Shown here one piece after another: positions 53,392 to 62,427 of a stretch of DNA of 64,000 bases; within the stretch, counting starts at the first letter, position 1, and each line of letters begins with the position of its first letter. The notes below the pieces were generated by a model. That model was not told where the DNA came from, did not search any database, and saw only the letters and a program-made list of their open reading frames with translations. The stretch covers positions 62,001 to 126,000 of the forward strand of contig CAYMCO010000002.1 of NCBI GenBank assembly GCA_964388955.1, given 5' to 3'. Origin of the DNA: CAYMCO01 sp964388955. Lineage in GTDB: Bacteria > Chloroflexota > Anaerolineae > Anaerolineales > E44-bin32. Made by a program: the position numbers and the translations under genes.

Positions 53392-54660
53392 ATGAAGGGT
53401 ACGGCGGAGTCCGCAGCCGAAGTTTTGTCGAATGAGAGTGGGCGGGGCTTCATCGCCCGGCTTCTCCCTTTCCTCGGACCCGCTTTCATCGCCAGCGTGG
53501 CATATATCGATCCCGGCAACTTCGCGACCAATATCCAGGGGGGCGCTCAGTTTGGATACAAGCTTCTTTGGGTGATCGTACTGAGCAACCTGATGGCCAT
53601 GCTGCTGCAGGCGCTCTCCGCCAAACTCGGAATCGCGACGGGACACAACCTGGCCGAGGAATGCCGCCTTTCATTTCCGAGGCCCCTGGTTTTGGGCATG
53701 TGGGTGCTCATGGAAGTCGTAGCGATGGCCACGGATCTGGCCGAGTTCTTGGGCGCAGCGATCGGGTTCAACCTGCTCTTCGGCATTCCACTCTGGGTGG
53801 CGGGGATCTTGGCCGCAATCGCCACCTTCTTGATCCTGGCGCTGGAGCGCGGGGGCTTCCGGCCGTTGGAGGCCGTCATCACCACCCTGGTGGGGGTGGT
53901 CGCGGTCAGCTATCTGATCGAGACCATCCTCGACAAGCCTGCATGGGGGGATGTTCTCTATCACGCAGTGGTACCGGAGTTCTCCGGGAAGGAGAGCGTT
54001 CTGTTGGCGACGGGTATCCTGGGAGCCACGGTGATGCCGCACGCCATATACCTGCACTCGGCGCTCACCCAGGGCCGAATCGTGACCACGAACGAGGCTG
54101 AGAAGAAACGTCTCTTTGGCTTCGAAAGCGTCGACGTCCTGATCGCCATGGGCATCGCGGGCTTGGTGAACGCGGCAATGCTGGTGATGGCCGCTGCCAC
54201 CTTCTTCAACCAGGGGCTGCATCAGGTGGGGACTATCGAGCAGGCTCATCAGACCCTGCAGCCCCTGCTTGGACCGGCCGCAAGTTGGACATTTGCGATT
54301 TCGCTCCTGGCCGCGGGCTTGTCCTCCTCTTCGGTGGGAACCATGGCCGGCCAGGTCATCATGCAGGGGTTTCTGGATTGGCACATCCCGGTGTGGATCC
54401 GGCGCCTCGTTACGATGGCACCCTCGCTCGTGGTGATCGCAACCGGTTTGGATCCAACCCGCACGCTGGTTATCAGCCAGGTTGTGCTAAGCTTTGGGTT
54501 GCCCTTTGCCGTCATCCCGCTGGTCATGTTCACGAGCCGCGGCGATCTGATGGGAGCGCTGGTCAATCGGAAGGTGACGACCACCATCAGCATCTTGGTG
54601 GCGGGGCTGATCACATTGCTCAACATATATCTGCTGTATCAGACTCTTTTCGGTGGTTGA
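53392..54660 (+). CDS. mntH: Nramp family divalent metal transporter
   Basis: A 422-residue membrane protein with about eleven helices. Helix 1 carries the metal-binding DPGN motif at 40-43 (VAYIDPGNFATNIQGG), and helix 6 has ATVMPHAIYLHSAL, where the usual MPHN reads MPHA but Met and His are kept. Proton-coupled Mn(II)/Fe(II) uptake is expected. The ATG has little Shine-Dalgarno in front. The UspA gene starts at the very end of this gene, so the two are likely co-translated. Confidence 0.9.
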   Translation: MKGTAESAAEVLSNESGRGFIARLLPFLGPAFIASVAYIDPGNFATNIQGGAQFGYKLLWVIVLSNLMAMLLQALSAKLGIATGHNLAEECRLSFPRPLVLGMWVLMEVVAMATDLAEFLGAAIGFNLLFGIPLWVAGILAAIATFLILALERGGFRPLEAVITTLVGVVAVSYLIETILDKPAWGDVLYHAVVPEFSGKESVLLATGILGATVMPHAIYLHSALTQGRIVTTNEAEKKRLFGFESVDVLIAMGIAGLVNAAMLVMAAATFFNQGLHQVGTIEQAHQTLQPLLGPAASWTFAISLLAAGLSSSSVGTMAGQVIMQGFLDWHIPVWIRRLVTMAPSLVVIATGLDPTRTLVISQVVLSFGLPFAVIPLVMFTSRGDLMGALVNRKVTTTISILVAGLITLLNIYLLYQTLFGG

Positions 54661-54661
54661 G

Positions 54662-55579
54662 ATGAGCTTCAAGCATTTGATTGTCCCCCTTGACGGATCC
54701 AACCTGGCTGAGGCGGCGATACGCCCTGCTGTCCTGCTGGCGCGCAGGCTTGGATCCCAAATCACGCTCTTCCATGTGATCGAAGAGTCCGCTCCGGAAA
54801 GCGTGCATGGGGAGAGGCATCTGCGGTCCGCCGACGAGGCGCGGCGCTACCTGCGCGATGTCCGCCGGGAGCAGATCCCGCAGGATATCCAGGTGGACCT
54901 CCACGTGCACACCGATCCTGCGAAGGATGTAGCGCAAAGCATCGTCCAGCATGCGGCGGAATTGGGACACGATCTGATCAGCATGTGTACTCACGGCCGG
55001 GGAGGATTGAGGGATTGGATCTACGGGCGGATACCGGCGCAGATTATTGCCGCCGGGAGCGAACCGGTGTTGCTGGTTCAGCCGGGGTCGGATCCCCTCA
55101 TCCGGCGCTTTGAATGCCGGCACCTATTGGTGCCGTTGGATGGGGATCCGTCTCACGAGGCAGGGCTGCGGATCGGATGGGAGCTGGCGAAGTCATGCGA
55201 GGCGAGTGTGGATTTGCTCACCGTGGTGCACACACGCGGGGAATTGCCCGGCCCGCAAGGGGCGAGCGCCCAACTGATGCCCCGCGCGGCAAGCGTTCTT
55301 CTGGATCTCGAGGTTGAAAAAGCGAAGGACTACCTGGAAGCCCGTGTGCGCGAGCTGCGGGAGGGAGGCATCCCGTCCTCTTCTCGGGTGATGCGTGGGG
55401 ATCCACCGCAAGCCATCATCCAGGAGGCCGAAGAATCCGGCGCTGACTTGATTGTCATGGGTTCGCACGGACGTAAAGGGATGGATGCCTTCTGGGCTGG
55501 CAGTGTCGCGCCGCGCATCTTGGAGCGATCGAGGCGTCCGCTGCTCATTGCGCCTATCCCAGCCCCACAGTCGGATTGA
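54662..55579 (+). CDS. Tandem universal stress protein (UspA x2)
   Basis: A 305-residue protein with two Usp domains (about 1-140 and 150-302). Each starts with a hydrophobic strand and the Asp of a nucleotide pocket (HLIVPLDGSNLAE and HLLVPLDGDPSHE). The second ends with MGSHGRKGMDAFWAGSVAPRIL, the ATP-binding GxxGxxxxxxxGS pattern; the first has THGRGGLRDWIYGRIPAQII, slightly altered. It probably binds ATP and responds to stress. The ATG is one base after the Nramp stop; a GTG three codons earlier would overlap it. Confidence 0.9.
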   Translation: MSFKHLIVPLDGSNLAEAAIRPAVLLARRLGSQITLFHVIEESAPESVHGERHLRSADEARRYLRDVRREQIPQDIQVDLHVHTDPAKDVAQSIVQHAAELGHDLISMCTHGRGGLRDWIYGRIPAQIIAAGSEPVLLVQPGSDPLIRRFECRHLLVPLDGDPSHEAGLRIGWELAKSCEASVDLLTVVHTRGELPGPQGASAQLMPRAASVLLDLEVEKAKDYLEARVRELREGGIPSSSRVMRGDPPQAIIQEAEESGADLIVMGSHGRKGMDAFWAGSVAPRILERSRRPLLIAPIPAPQSD

Positions 55580-55749
55580 CCCGCCGGGCATATGGCCGTA
55601 TTCCCCCCATCCGGCGCCCTTTCGAGGCCTGTACAGAATGCCCCTGATCGCCTGCCGGCATTCCGTCCTCCAATGTCTCGGAATGTGGGCGCTGCAGTCC
55701 CCGGTCGTGACCCGCCATCAACAGTTCCCGCTGAGGTGTGCGGAGAGGC

Positions 55750-56358
55750 TCAACCAGCGGTGGTGGCCAGCGCTCTTGGGAGCCTTTCCATTTGGCGTTC
55801 GGTGAGCTTCAGTCCGATCTCTCCCTCTGAGAAATATTCCACCTCGGATATGGGGATCAGATATCGGTGTTCGTGAGAGCCTGTAACGGTTCGCAGGCCC
55901 AGATGGGTCAGCCGCCCAGTATCACGATCGACGATGAAGTTGGCCAAGGCCACCTCCAGACCATCCTGGGTGCGTGCCACAGCGCGCCTGTGAATCGCGA
56001 CTCCCTCCGCCATATCGTCCTGCGAGTCTTCTGGAATGAAGCGGCTGTCGCTGAACGAGAGCCTTCCGCCTCCTTCCCATCCCATGGGCGCCGCAGCGGG
56101 GGTCTCCTCCGCCACAAACATGGCTTGCCGGAATGGCGACAGATAGTGCAGGTATTGCCTGGAGAAATCCAGGAAGATATCCTCTGATGTCGCCCTGGCG
56201 ATCAATTCAATAGGGACCATGCGCTCCAACTGTGGTGGATCAGGCTCCTGCACGACAATATATGCGATCTCGTCCCGGTTTGGCTTCAACACAAGATATA
56301 TCAACTCCCCACACAACCCATCAAAGCAATGTACCCTTGCAGTTGTACACAGCTCCAT
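55750..56358 (-). CDS. PRC-barrel domain protein 2
   Basis: A 202-residue protein related to the PRC-barrel gene at 49993: RVHCFDGLCGELIYLVLKP at the N-terminus and LEVALANFIVDRDTGRLTHLGLRTV later are the two barrel repeats, joined by RFIPEDSQDDMAEGVAI. Its function is unknown. AGGAGA eight bases before the ATG at 56358 sets the start; an in-frame extension of 27 codons upstream is not conserved. It converges with the UspA gene. Confidence 0.8.
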   Translation of the reverse strand: MELCTTARVHCFDGLCGELIYLVLKPNRDEIAYIVVQEPDPPQLERMVPIELIARATSEDIFLDFSRQYLHYLSPFRQAMFVAEETPAAAPMGWEGGGRLSFSDSRFIPEDSQDDMAEGVAIHRRAVARTQDGLEVALANFIVDRDTGRLTHLGLRTVTGSHEHRYLIPISEVEYFSEGEIGLKLTERQMERLPRALATTAG

Positions 56359-56577
56359 TTTCAATTCTCCTGGCGCATTCCTCAAGCCGTAGACTTGCAG
56401 TCGGATTTTCTCCGAACCAGCCGCTGCTCTGGCGATCAATCGAGGGGCGCTCTGTCAAGTAGCAGGCCCGAGCATGCGACATCCTTGCCGAGGACCAAGC
56501 GGGTGACCAGTGACGCAGCATTCTCGCTCATTGTGGATCGCATAGGGGGTTCCCTGCGTCCTCGCCCCGGCCGCCCA

Positions 56578-57216
56578 TCAACTGGAATGGCTCGGCTCCT
56601 CCAGCCGTCTTCTTCCCTTCTGCTCGCCTCCCTGCTGGTGGCCTTCATGGAAGACGTAGCCAGGGCTCCATGGAGTCCCCAGGACAGGCAGCAGCCAGCG
56701 ATCCACGCCCCACCAACCGGCTGTCTTCCAGGCCAGCAGCAACCCTATACCCACGATCAAGAGAATGGGATTGAGACTCACCGATCCGGCGAGCAGGTAG
56801 TTCGTGTTCATGAAGACTCCGAAAAAGGCGGCGATGCCGGTGAAGACGCCCAGGATGAGCCCCACTCCGACCAAGAACTCCCCCCAGGCGACCAGGTAGC
56901 TCCAGGCGTGCACATTCGGCAGCACGACATTCTGCAGGAACCATGCATACCAGGTCTGTACCGCTGGATGCTCTCCGCTTGCCAGAGTCAGTGAGTGGCT
57001 GATAAAGCCGCTCAGAGCTGAGCCGGCGTCCGCCCCCGTCCAAGCAGAGGAATGGAGCTTCTCCCAGCCCGCCTGAAGCCACTCCCAACCGGCATATATC
57101 CGCAGGAGCAACCAGATCCAGGACCATCTCGTGTCCCCGAAGAGCGCACGCGCTACAGGGGAATCCTCGATGCGAACGACGTGTGACCCCATTTTCATTT
57201 CCGTATCTGCTGACAT
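56578..57216 (-). CDS. DoxX/DoxD family membrane protein
   Basis: A 212-residue protein with four membrane helices. WLLLRIYAGWEWLQAGWEKL near the N-terminus, AWGEFLVGVGLILGVFTGIAAFFGVFMNTNYLLAG in the middle (helices 2-3, here one block in pieces) and ILLIVGIGLLLAWKTAGWWGVDRWL at the end are typical of the family. Homologues include the DoxD subunit of thiosulfate:quinone oxidoreductase and stress-linked proteins. The nearby TauE-type exporter would fit sulfur or redox stress, but this is inference. AAGAGGTG is five bases before the ATG. An operator-like site stands about 100 bases upstream. Confidence 0.85.
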   Translation of the reverse strand: MSADTEMKMGSHVVRIEDSPVARALFGDTRWSWIWLLLRIYAGWEWLQAGWEKLHSSAWTGADAGSALSGFISHSLTLASGEHPAVQTWYAWFLQNVVLPNVHAWSYLVAWGEFLVGVGLILGVFTGIAAFFGVFMNTNYLLAGSVSLNPILLIVGIGLLLAWKTAGWWGVDRWLLPVLGTPWSPGYVFHEGHQQGGEQKGRRRLEEPSHSS

Positions 57217-57313
57217 TCAACACCTCTTCGCCCAACAACGAGCGATCTCAACCTTCCCCACAATGATGATCCCGCCGACCAGTCGTCGTCTTTATGCGCA
57301 GGATAAGCTTTCT

Positions 57314-57327
57314 TTAAGAGAACCTTA
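57314..57327 (-). promoter_or_regulatory. Operator-like 14-mer TAAGGTTCTCTTAA before doxX
   Basis: Reads TAAGGTTCTCTTAA on the minus strand, 98 bases before the DoxX start, differing at one position from the site before PRC-barrel gene 1. Confidence 0.6.
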
Positions 57328-57486
57328 CAAGCTACTGCTCACTGCGGGTACGTGCCCACTTCAGGCCATTGCAGGCCGGCTCCTGCGGCGGCATGCTCCC
57401 AATACCAGACAGTTGCATGGGCGGCCGCTATGGCCGCCCGATTTATGACGGGGAATCCGTGCTGGGGAATAAGGGGGGACCGGCGA

Positions 57487-57702
57487 TCAGATCCTGAAAC
57501 CCATCAGGAAATAAGTGAAAAATGCCGCCAGGGTCACCAGCGCGATTACGACCAGGGCGCTGAGAAGCAGTTCTTGGGAATCGAATGGTGGAGAACCGGG
57601 GGCGCGTTTCATCTTCCGGCGCCCCCAGATGATAGCCAGCACGACAAGCACCGCGCACACCGCGAGCGCCCAAAGCGCCAAGACTGTCACCCCGGTGGAC
57701 AT
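57487..57702 (-). CDS. Small two-span membrane protein
   Basis: A 71-residue protein with two hydrophobic helices (VLALWALAVCAVLVVLAIIW and LLSALVVIALVTLAAFFTYFL) joined by a basic loop GRRKMKRAPG. It looks like a two-helix hairpin with its loop in the cytoplasm. GAGG precedes the ATG. An operator-like site stands about 250 bases upstream in the right orientation. I do not recognise the family; it may be part of the stress set with DoxX. Confidence 0.65.
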   Translation of the reverse strand: MSTGVTVLALWALAVCAVLVVLAIIWGRRKMKRAPGSPPFDSQELLLSALVVIALVTLAAFFTYFLMGFRI

Positions 57703-58498
57703 GGCGGGACCTCACGGCCGCGAATCAACCTGAGACCAGTACGAGTTTCGATGATGAACCCTTCAAACGGGCTTCGACGGGATCTGACGAACCATCACGC
57801 CCACCAATTGTGAATCCTCTGAGTCCGGTTGCCGTTGGCGACCGGCATCCCCCATGATCTGGAGACCGTTCAACTTCACGATTCCTCTTATCCTATAAGC
57901 TCCAACCCGACGGCGTCTTTACTCCAAGGTTAAGACTACCTTATGCTCTCATAAAGGGAACCTTAAGGACCAGCGCCTCGCAAGAATGCTCTTCACCTCC
58001 CACTCCCCAAAGTGTGTTTCCATTCCTGCTTGCGATCTGGATCCAGGGGAGCCGAGCGAATGGGCACGGCGCAGGATCGCCGCACGCTTCATCCGCCACG
58101 CGCCCGGTTGACTGCCAGCGCATCATCCTCCGGCAACTTCAGTCCCATCGGGCGTCAGATGAATAGCGGAGGTTGCTCCCTCCCTTCCCGTGGGGACCTC
58201 TGATGGGTGCTCCGCCGCGGGGCAAGGACTTGGCGGCACGGTATTCCTCAATGCGACGCACGCAGATGGATGGCGTGCCGGCCGGAGGGGGCCTTGTGCA
58301 TTCCCTCAGGACCGCGGCGCCCACGGGGCCACAGCCGAGCCCCAGGCCCTTAATGTTCTCATAATTCGATATTGAGATGCTCGTAAAGACGACGGGCTCG
58401 ACTCGCGATTGAATCAATGTATCGGTCTCGATGAGATCATCGCAGGCGAGAGGCGAGGTCGATTGATGCGCCGCACCGGGCCGCGAGGGAGGATTGAA
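57703..58498. other. Long divergent intergenic region before the transketolase operon
   Basis: About 800 bases between the small membrane protein (minus) and transketolase (plus). It holds the operator-like 14-mer at 57952-57965 and, beside it, AAGGTTAAGACTACCTTA at 57926-57943. The open frames here give no domain. Promoters for both directions should lie here but were not resolved. Confidence 0.5.
57952..57965 (-). promoter_or_regulatory. Operator-like 14-mer TAAGGTTCCCTTTA
   Basis: Reads TAAGGTTCCCTTTA on the minus strand, one difference from the site at 49865. A second TAAGG half-site lies 10 bases downstream on the same strand (57939-57943). It may serve the minus-strand small membrane gene, the transketolase operon or both. 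Confidence 0.55.
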
Positions 58499-60559
58499 GT
58501 GACAGAGGTGACGAGAACAAGAGCAGGGACTGTCGACCGAAAGGAGTTGGACCGGGAGTGCATCAATACTTTGCGGTTTCTGGCAGTGGACGCGGTCGAG
58601 CGCGCGGATTCGGGGCATCCCGGCCTACCCATGGGTTCGGCCGCCCTCGCTTATGTATTGTGGGACCGATTTCTGAAATTCAACCCTCGCGATCCCAAGT
58701 GGCCCAATAGGGACCGCTTCGTGCTCTCCGCCGGGCACGGCTCGATGTTGCTTTACGCACTGCTGCACCTGACCGGGTTCGATCTCCCCTTGGATGAGCT
58801 TAAGCGCTTCCGCCAATGGGGGAGCCGCACGCCCGGCCACCCGGAATACGGCCATACCCCCGGAGTAGAAGCCACCACTGGCCCCTTGGGTCAGGGATTT
58901 GGGAATGCGGTCGGGATGGCGATCGCGGAGGCGGCGCTGGCAGCGCGCTTCAATCGCACCGGCCATTCGATTGTTGACCACTACATTTATGCGCTCGCCA
59001 GCGATGGTGATCTCATGGAGGGGGTCTCCTCTGAGGCCGCCTCTCTGGCCGGGCATTTGCAGTTGGGGAAGTTGATTGTCCTGTACGCCGACAACCAGAT
59101 CACCATCGAGGGCTCGACCAGCCTGGCATACAGCGAGGATCCCAAGGAGCGTTTCAGATCCTATGATTGGCACGTGCTCTCGGTCGAAGATGGCAACGAT
59201 CTAGAGGAAGTAGCTTCGGCCATTGACTCCGCCCGGCGGCGCCAGGATCGCCCATCCTTCATCGACATTCGCACCCATATTGGCTACGGCAGCCCGCATA
59301 AGCAGGATACGTCCAAAGCGCACGGCGAACCGCTGGGCGAGCAGGAGGTACGGCTGACAAAGGAGAACCTGGGATGGCCGTTGGAGCCGGAATTCCTGGT
59401 GCCTGGGCCGGTGCTGGAGCATTTTCGGAGGGCGCTCGAGCGCGGTGCCGCCTGGCAGGCCGAGTGGCAGGCCGCGATGGAGGACTACGCTGACGAATAT
59501 CCCGCCTTGGCGTCGGAATTCCACCGAACCATGGCCGGGGAACTCCCCTCCGGCTGGGACCAGGACATCCCGCAATTCACCCCCGGCCAGGGGGAGATGT
59601 CTACCCGTGTGGCCTCCGGGGAGGTGATTGGAAGCATCGCCCCGCATGTACCGGAACTGATGGGCGGAGCGGCGGATCTCGCGCCGAGCACCCACACTCA
59701 CATTGAGGGAAGCGCCAATTTTGAAGCGGGCAGCCCCGGCGGGCGCAACATGCATTTCGGGATCCGGGAGCATGCCATGGGCGCGATCCTGAACGGAATG
59801 GCGCTGCATGGGGGCCTCATTCCTTTTGGAGCGACATTTCTCATCTTCAGCGACTACATGCGCCCTCCCATGCGGTTGGCCGCCATGAGTAAGCTCCCGG
59901 TCATCTACGTCTTCACCCACGACAGCATTGGCCTCGGGCAAGATGGCCCCACGCATCAGCCCGTGGAGCAGCTACTCGGGTTGCGTTCTGTCCCGGGATT
60001 GATCGTCATCAGGCCGGGCGACGCGAACGAGACCTCACTCGCTTGGAAGGTGGCTCTGGAGCGCAGAGACGGCCCGGTGGCAATCGTGCTGACCCGACAG
60101 GGGCTGCCGGTGCTCGATCCGGAGCACTTTAAGGCGTTGAGGGCGGGTCTGCGATTTGGTGCCTATGTGCTCGCGGATGGGTCGGAAGGTGAAGTGCCAC
60201 AGGTTGTGCTCGCAGCGTCGGGCTCGGAAGTGCATAAGGCCCTTTCGGCACGCGCCAAGCTCGCCGAAGAGGGTATTTCCGCGCGTGTGGTTAGCTTTCC
60301 CAGCTGGGGGCTCTTCAAAGAACAGCCCCACAAGTATCAGGACGAGGTGTTTCCGCCCTCCGTGCCCGTCGTGGCGATTGAGGCCGGCGTCTCCCTCGGA
60401 TGGATTCCCTATGTCGGATCGGGAGTCGCTTCGATGATCGGCGTGGACCATTACGGCGCTTCCGCCCCCGGAGACATCGTGATGCAGGAATACGGCATCA
60501 CGGAGGATCATATCTGCCAGCAGGTTAAGAGTCTGCTGGGTCATGGGCAGAAAACATGA
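58499..60559 (+). CDS. tkt: Transketolase
   Basis: A 686-residue thiamine-diphosphate enzyme that moves two-carbon units in the non-oxidative pentose phosphate pathway. Visible: RFLAVDAVERADSGHPGLPMGSA (substrate His), LSAGHGSMLLYALLHLTG, the ThDP/Mg motif ASDGDLMEGVSSEAASLAGHL...YADNQITI, the catalytic Glu region FGIREHAMGAI, and HDSIGLGQDGPTHQPVEQ. All parts are intact and the length is normal. The GTG at 58499 is supported by GGGAGG six bases upstream; the open frame extends 30 codons further without homology. It is the first gene of an operon whose genes overlap by ATGA. Confidence 0.95.
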   Translation: MTEVTRTRAGTVDRKELDRECINTLRFLAVDAVERADSGHPGLPMGSAALAYVLWDRFLKFNPRDPKWPNRDRFVLSAGHGSMLLYALLHLTGFDLPLDELKRFRQWGSRTPGHPEYGHTPGVEATTGPLGQGFGNAVGMAIAEAALAARFNRTGHSIVDHYIYALASDGDLMEGVSSEAASLAGHLQLGKLIVLYADNQITIEGSTSLAYSEDPKERFRSYDWHVLSVEDGNDLEEVASAIDSARRRQDRPSFIDIRTHIGYGSPHKQDTSKAHGEPLGEQEVRLTKENLGWPLEPEFLVPGPVLEHFRRALERGAAWQAEWQAAMEDYADEYPALASEFHRTMAGELPSGWDQDIPQFTPGQGEMSTRVASGEVIGSIAPHVPELMGGAADLAPSTHTHIEGSANFEAGSPGGRNMHFGIREHAMGAILNGMALHGGLIPFGATFLIFSDYMRPPMRLAAMSKLPVIYVFTHDSIGLGQDGPTHQPVEQLLGLRSVPGLIVIRPGDANETSLAWKVALERRDGPVAIVLTRQGLPVLDPEHFKALRAGLRFGAYVLADGSEGEVPQVVLAASGSEVHKALSARAKLAEEGISARVVSFPSWGLFKEQPHKYQDEVFPPSVPVVAIEAGVSLGWIPYVGSGVASMIGVDHYGASAPGDIVMQEYGITEDHICQQVKSLLGHGQKT

Positions 60560-61023
60560 GCCGGCGGATTGCGATTGCCGCGGATCACGGCGGCTTCACT
60601 TTGCGGCAAGGGATCATCCGAAGGCTCGAGTCGCAAGGCATCCGGGTCGTGGACTTCGGCGCCAAGGAATTGCATCCGGAGGATGACTATCCCGACTTCG
60701 TCATTCCGATGGCGGAGGCGGTGGCGGCGGGGGAGGCGGAGCGAGGGATCGCAGTCTGCGGCAGCGGGGTGGGCGCCTGCGTGGCGGCCAACAAGGTCCC
60801 CGGGGTTCGCGCGGCTCTGATACATGAGGCGTATTCCGCCCGCCAGGGGGTCGAGGACGATGACATGAATGTGATATGCCTCGGGGGGCGGGTGTTAGGA
60901 GAGGAGCTCGCCTGGGAGTTTGTGCAGGCATTCCTCCGCGCCCGCTTCAAGGCCCGGGCTCGCTACCAGCGCCGGCTGGCGAAGGTGGCGGCGTTGGAGG
61001 TGCGAGGTGGTGATCAAGACTGA
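60556..61023 (+). CDS. rpiB: Ribose-5-phosphate isomerase B
   Basis: A 155-residue sugar-phosphate isomerase of the RpiB/LacAB family, converting ribose-5-phosphate and ribulose-5-phosphate. IAADHGGFTLR (Asp10, His11) and AVCGSGVGACVAANKVPGVRAAL with the catalytic Cys68 are present, and EDDDMNVICLGGRVLG follows. The ATG overlaps the transketolase stop as ATGA, implying coupling. The last 20 or so residues form an Arg-rich helix. Confidence 0.95.
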   Translation: MSRRIAIAADHGGFTLRQGIIRRLESQGIRVVDFGAKELHPEDDYPDFVIPMAEAVAAGEAERGIAVCGSGVGACVAANKVPGVRAALIHEAYSARQGVEDDDMNVICLGGRVLGEELAWEFVQAFLRARFKARARYQRRLAKVAALEVRGGDQD

Positions 61024-62056
61024 AGTTCGCGAACTTGCAGACGAATCCTTGCGGTGGGAGGTGGACTCGATCCCGGTGTATGGCAAGGTTACCAGACCGA
61101 CGGTCGGCGGTCCATATCCTGCGGTTTGTTTTGTGGCGGGAAGCGGCCCCACTGATCGGGACTGGAATTCGCCCTTGCTGCCTGGAGATAATGGAAGCGG
61201 GCGTCTGCTGGCCAGAGCCTTGGCTTCAGAGGGATTTGTGACCCTCAGATACGACAAGCGCGCCGCCGGCCCGCATGCCAAAGAGAACATTGAAATGCTC
61301 CGTGGCAGGGTGAGCCTCCGAAGCCACGTCGACGAATTGGCCGGCGCGGTGAGCGCGCTGAGGGGACACGCGCATGTGGATCCAGGCAGGATCTTCGCGC
61401 TTACCAACAGCGAGGGCGCCATCCACGCCCTGGGCCTTCAGCGCCAGGCACACCGGCCCCCCTTCAGTGGGCTTGTTCTCACAGGCATGCCCGCGCGCCC
61501 AGTCTGGAAGACAATGCGCGGGCAAGTCGCTGGCCAACTGGCTGGCCTCCCGGACGGCGAGGGATTGATGACCTGCTTCGACGCCGGGATGGCCAATTTC
61601 CTGGCCGGTCGGCCGCTGAACCTCGATCCTGCGCTTCCACAGGGAATCCGATCCGCGCTGCAGGCGCTCAATAACCCGGAAAATCTGCCCTTTTCCCGTG
61701 AGCTCATGGAGGTCAATCCCATTCATTTGCTGGAGGGGGTCACGGCGCCAATCCTGATCGTGATCGGCAAGAAAGATATCCAGGTGGACTGGAGGGCCGA
61801 TGGTGATCTATTGCTGGCGGCGCTGCGGGGGAGAGGCAATGTGCAGCTGGCATTCCCTGGAATGGCAGACCATGTCCTCAAATTCGAACCCACGCCGCGC
61901 TCGGATTTGGCGCCCGCCGAAGTGCAGGAGCGATACAACGCCGCCGGTCGAACGCTCGATCCGGAGGCGCTGGACGGGATCCGCGCCTGGCTCCGCACTC
62001 ATCTTGCGGTTGCTGAGGGGCCTGAGGTCCGGTCGTCGGAAGGGGGAAAACCATGA
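61007..62056 (+). CDS. Alpha/beta-hydrolase fold protein
   Basis: A 349-residue hydrolase with a likely catalytic triad: Ser135 in ALTNSEGAI (a variant of GxSxG), Asp in IVIGKKDIQVD and His in MADHVLKF. PAVCFVAGSGPTDRDWNS near the N-terminus would supply the oxyanion hole. The nearest families are acyl-CoA thioesterase/BAAT and dienelactone-hydrolase-like esterases; the substrate is unknown. It starts with GTG behind GGAGG, overlapping rpiB by 17 bases. Why an esterase sits in a pentose phosphate operon is not clear. Confidence 0.82.
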   Translation: MVIKTEVRELADESLRWEVDSIPVYGKVTRPTVGGPYPAVCFVAGSGPTDRDWNSPLLPGDNGSGRLLARALASEGFVTLRYDKRAAGPHAKENIEMLRGRVSLRSHVDELAGAVSALRGHAHVDPGRIFALTNSEGAIHALGLQRQAHRPPFSGLVLTGMPARPVWKTMRGQVAGQLAGLPDGEGLMTCFDAGMANFLAGRPLNLDPALPQGIRSALQALNNPENLPFSRELMEVNPIHLLEGVTAPILIVIGKKDIQVDWRADGDLLLAALRGRGNVQLAFPGMADHVLKFEPTPRSDLAPAEVQERYNAAGRTLDPEALDGIRAWLRTHLAVAEGPEVRSSEGGKP

Positions 62057-62427
62057 TCCGCTTGAAGCGGGCCTATGATCCCGTAGAGGAAGAAGACGGT
62101 GCCCGGTTCCTGGTTGACCGCCTTTGGCCGCGTGGCATAAGAAAGGGGGATTTGGAGATCGAGGCGTGGCTGAAGGATGTCGCGCCCAGCGACGATTTGC
62201 GCCGTTGGTTTGGCCACAAACCGGAGAAGTGGGACGAGTTCAAGGCGCGTTACTTCAGCGAGTTGGACGAGGGCGGGGGATCCCTCCGCCCCATCCGGGA
62301 GGCCGCGGATCGCGGGACGGTCACCCTGGTATACGCTGCCCGGGATCGGGAGCACAACAACGCTGTCGCGCTGCGCGAGTACTTGGAGACAAAAGGACAA
62401 GGTAGGAAATCGGAGGACGAGCAATGA
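62053..62427 (+). CDS. DUF488 domain-containing protein
   Basis: A 124-residue protein of the DUF488 (YeaO-like) family. It starts IRLKRAYDPVEEEDGARFLVDRLWPRGI and contains WLKDVAPSDDLRRWFGHKPEKWDEF and VTLVYAARDREHNNAVALREYL, which are the conserved blocks. Function unknown. It overlaps the hydrolase stop as ATGA and itself overlaps the following gene in the same way. Confidence 0.9.
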   Translation: MIRLKRAYDPVEEEDGARFLVDRLWPRGIRKGDLEIEAWLKDVAPSDDLRRWFGHKPEKWDEFKARYFSELDEGGGSLRPIREAADRGTVTLVYAARDREHNNAVALREYLETKGQGRKSEDEQ

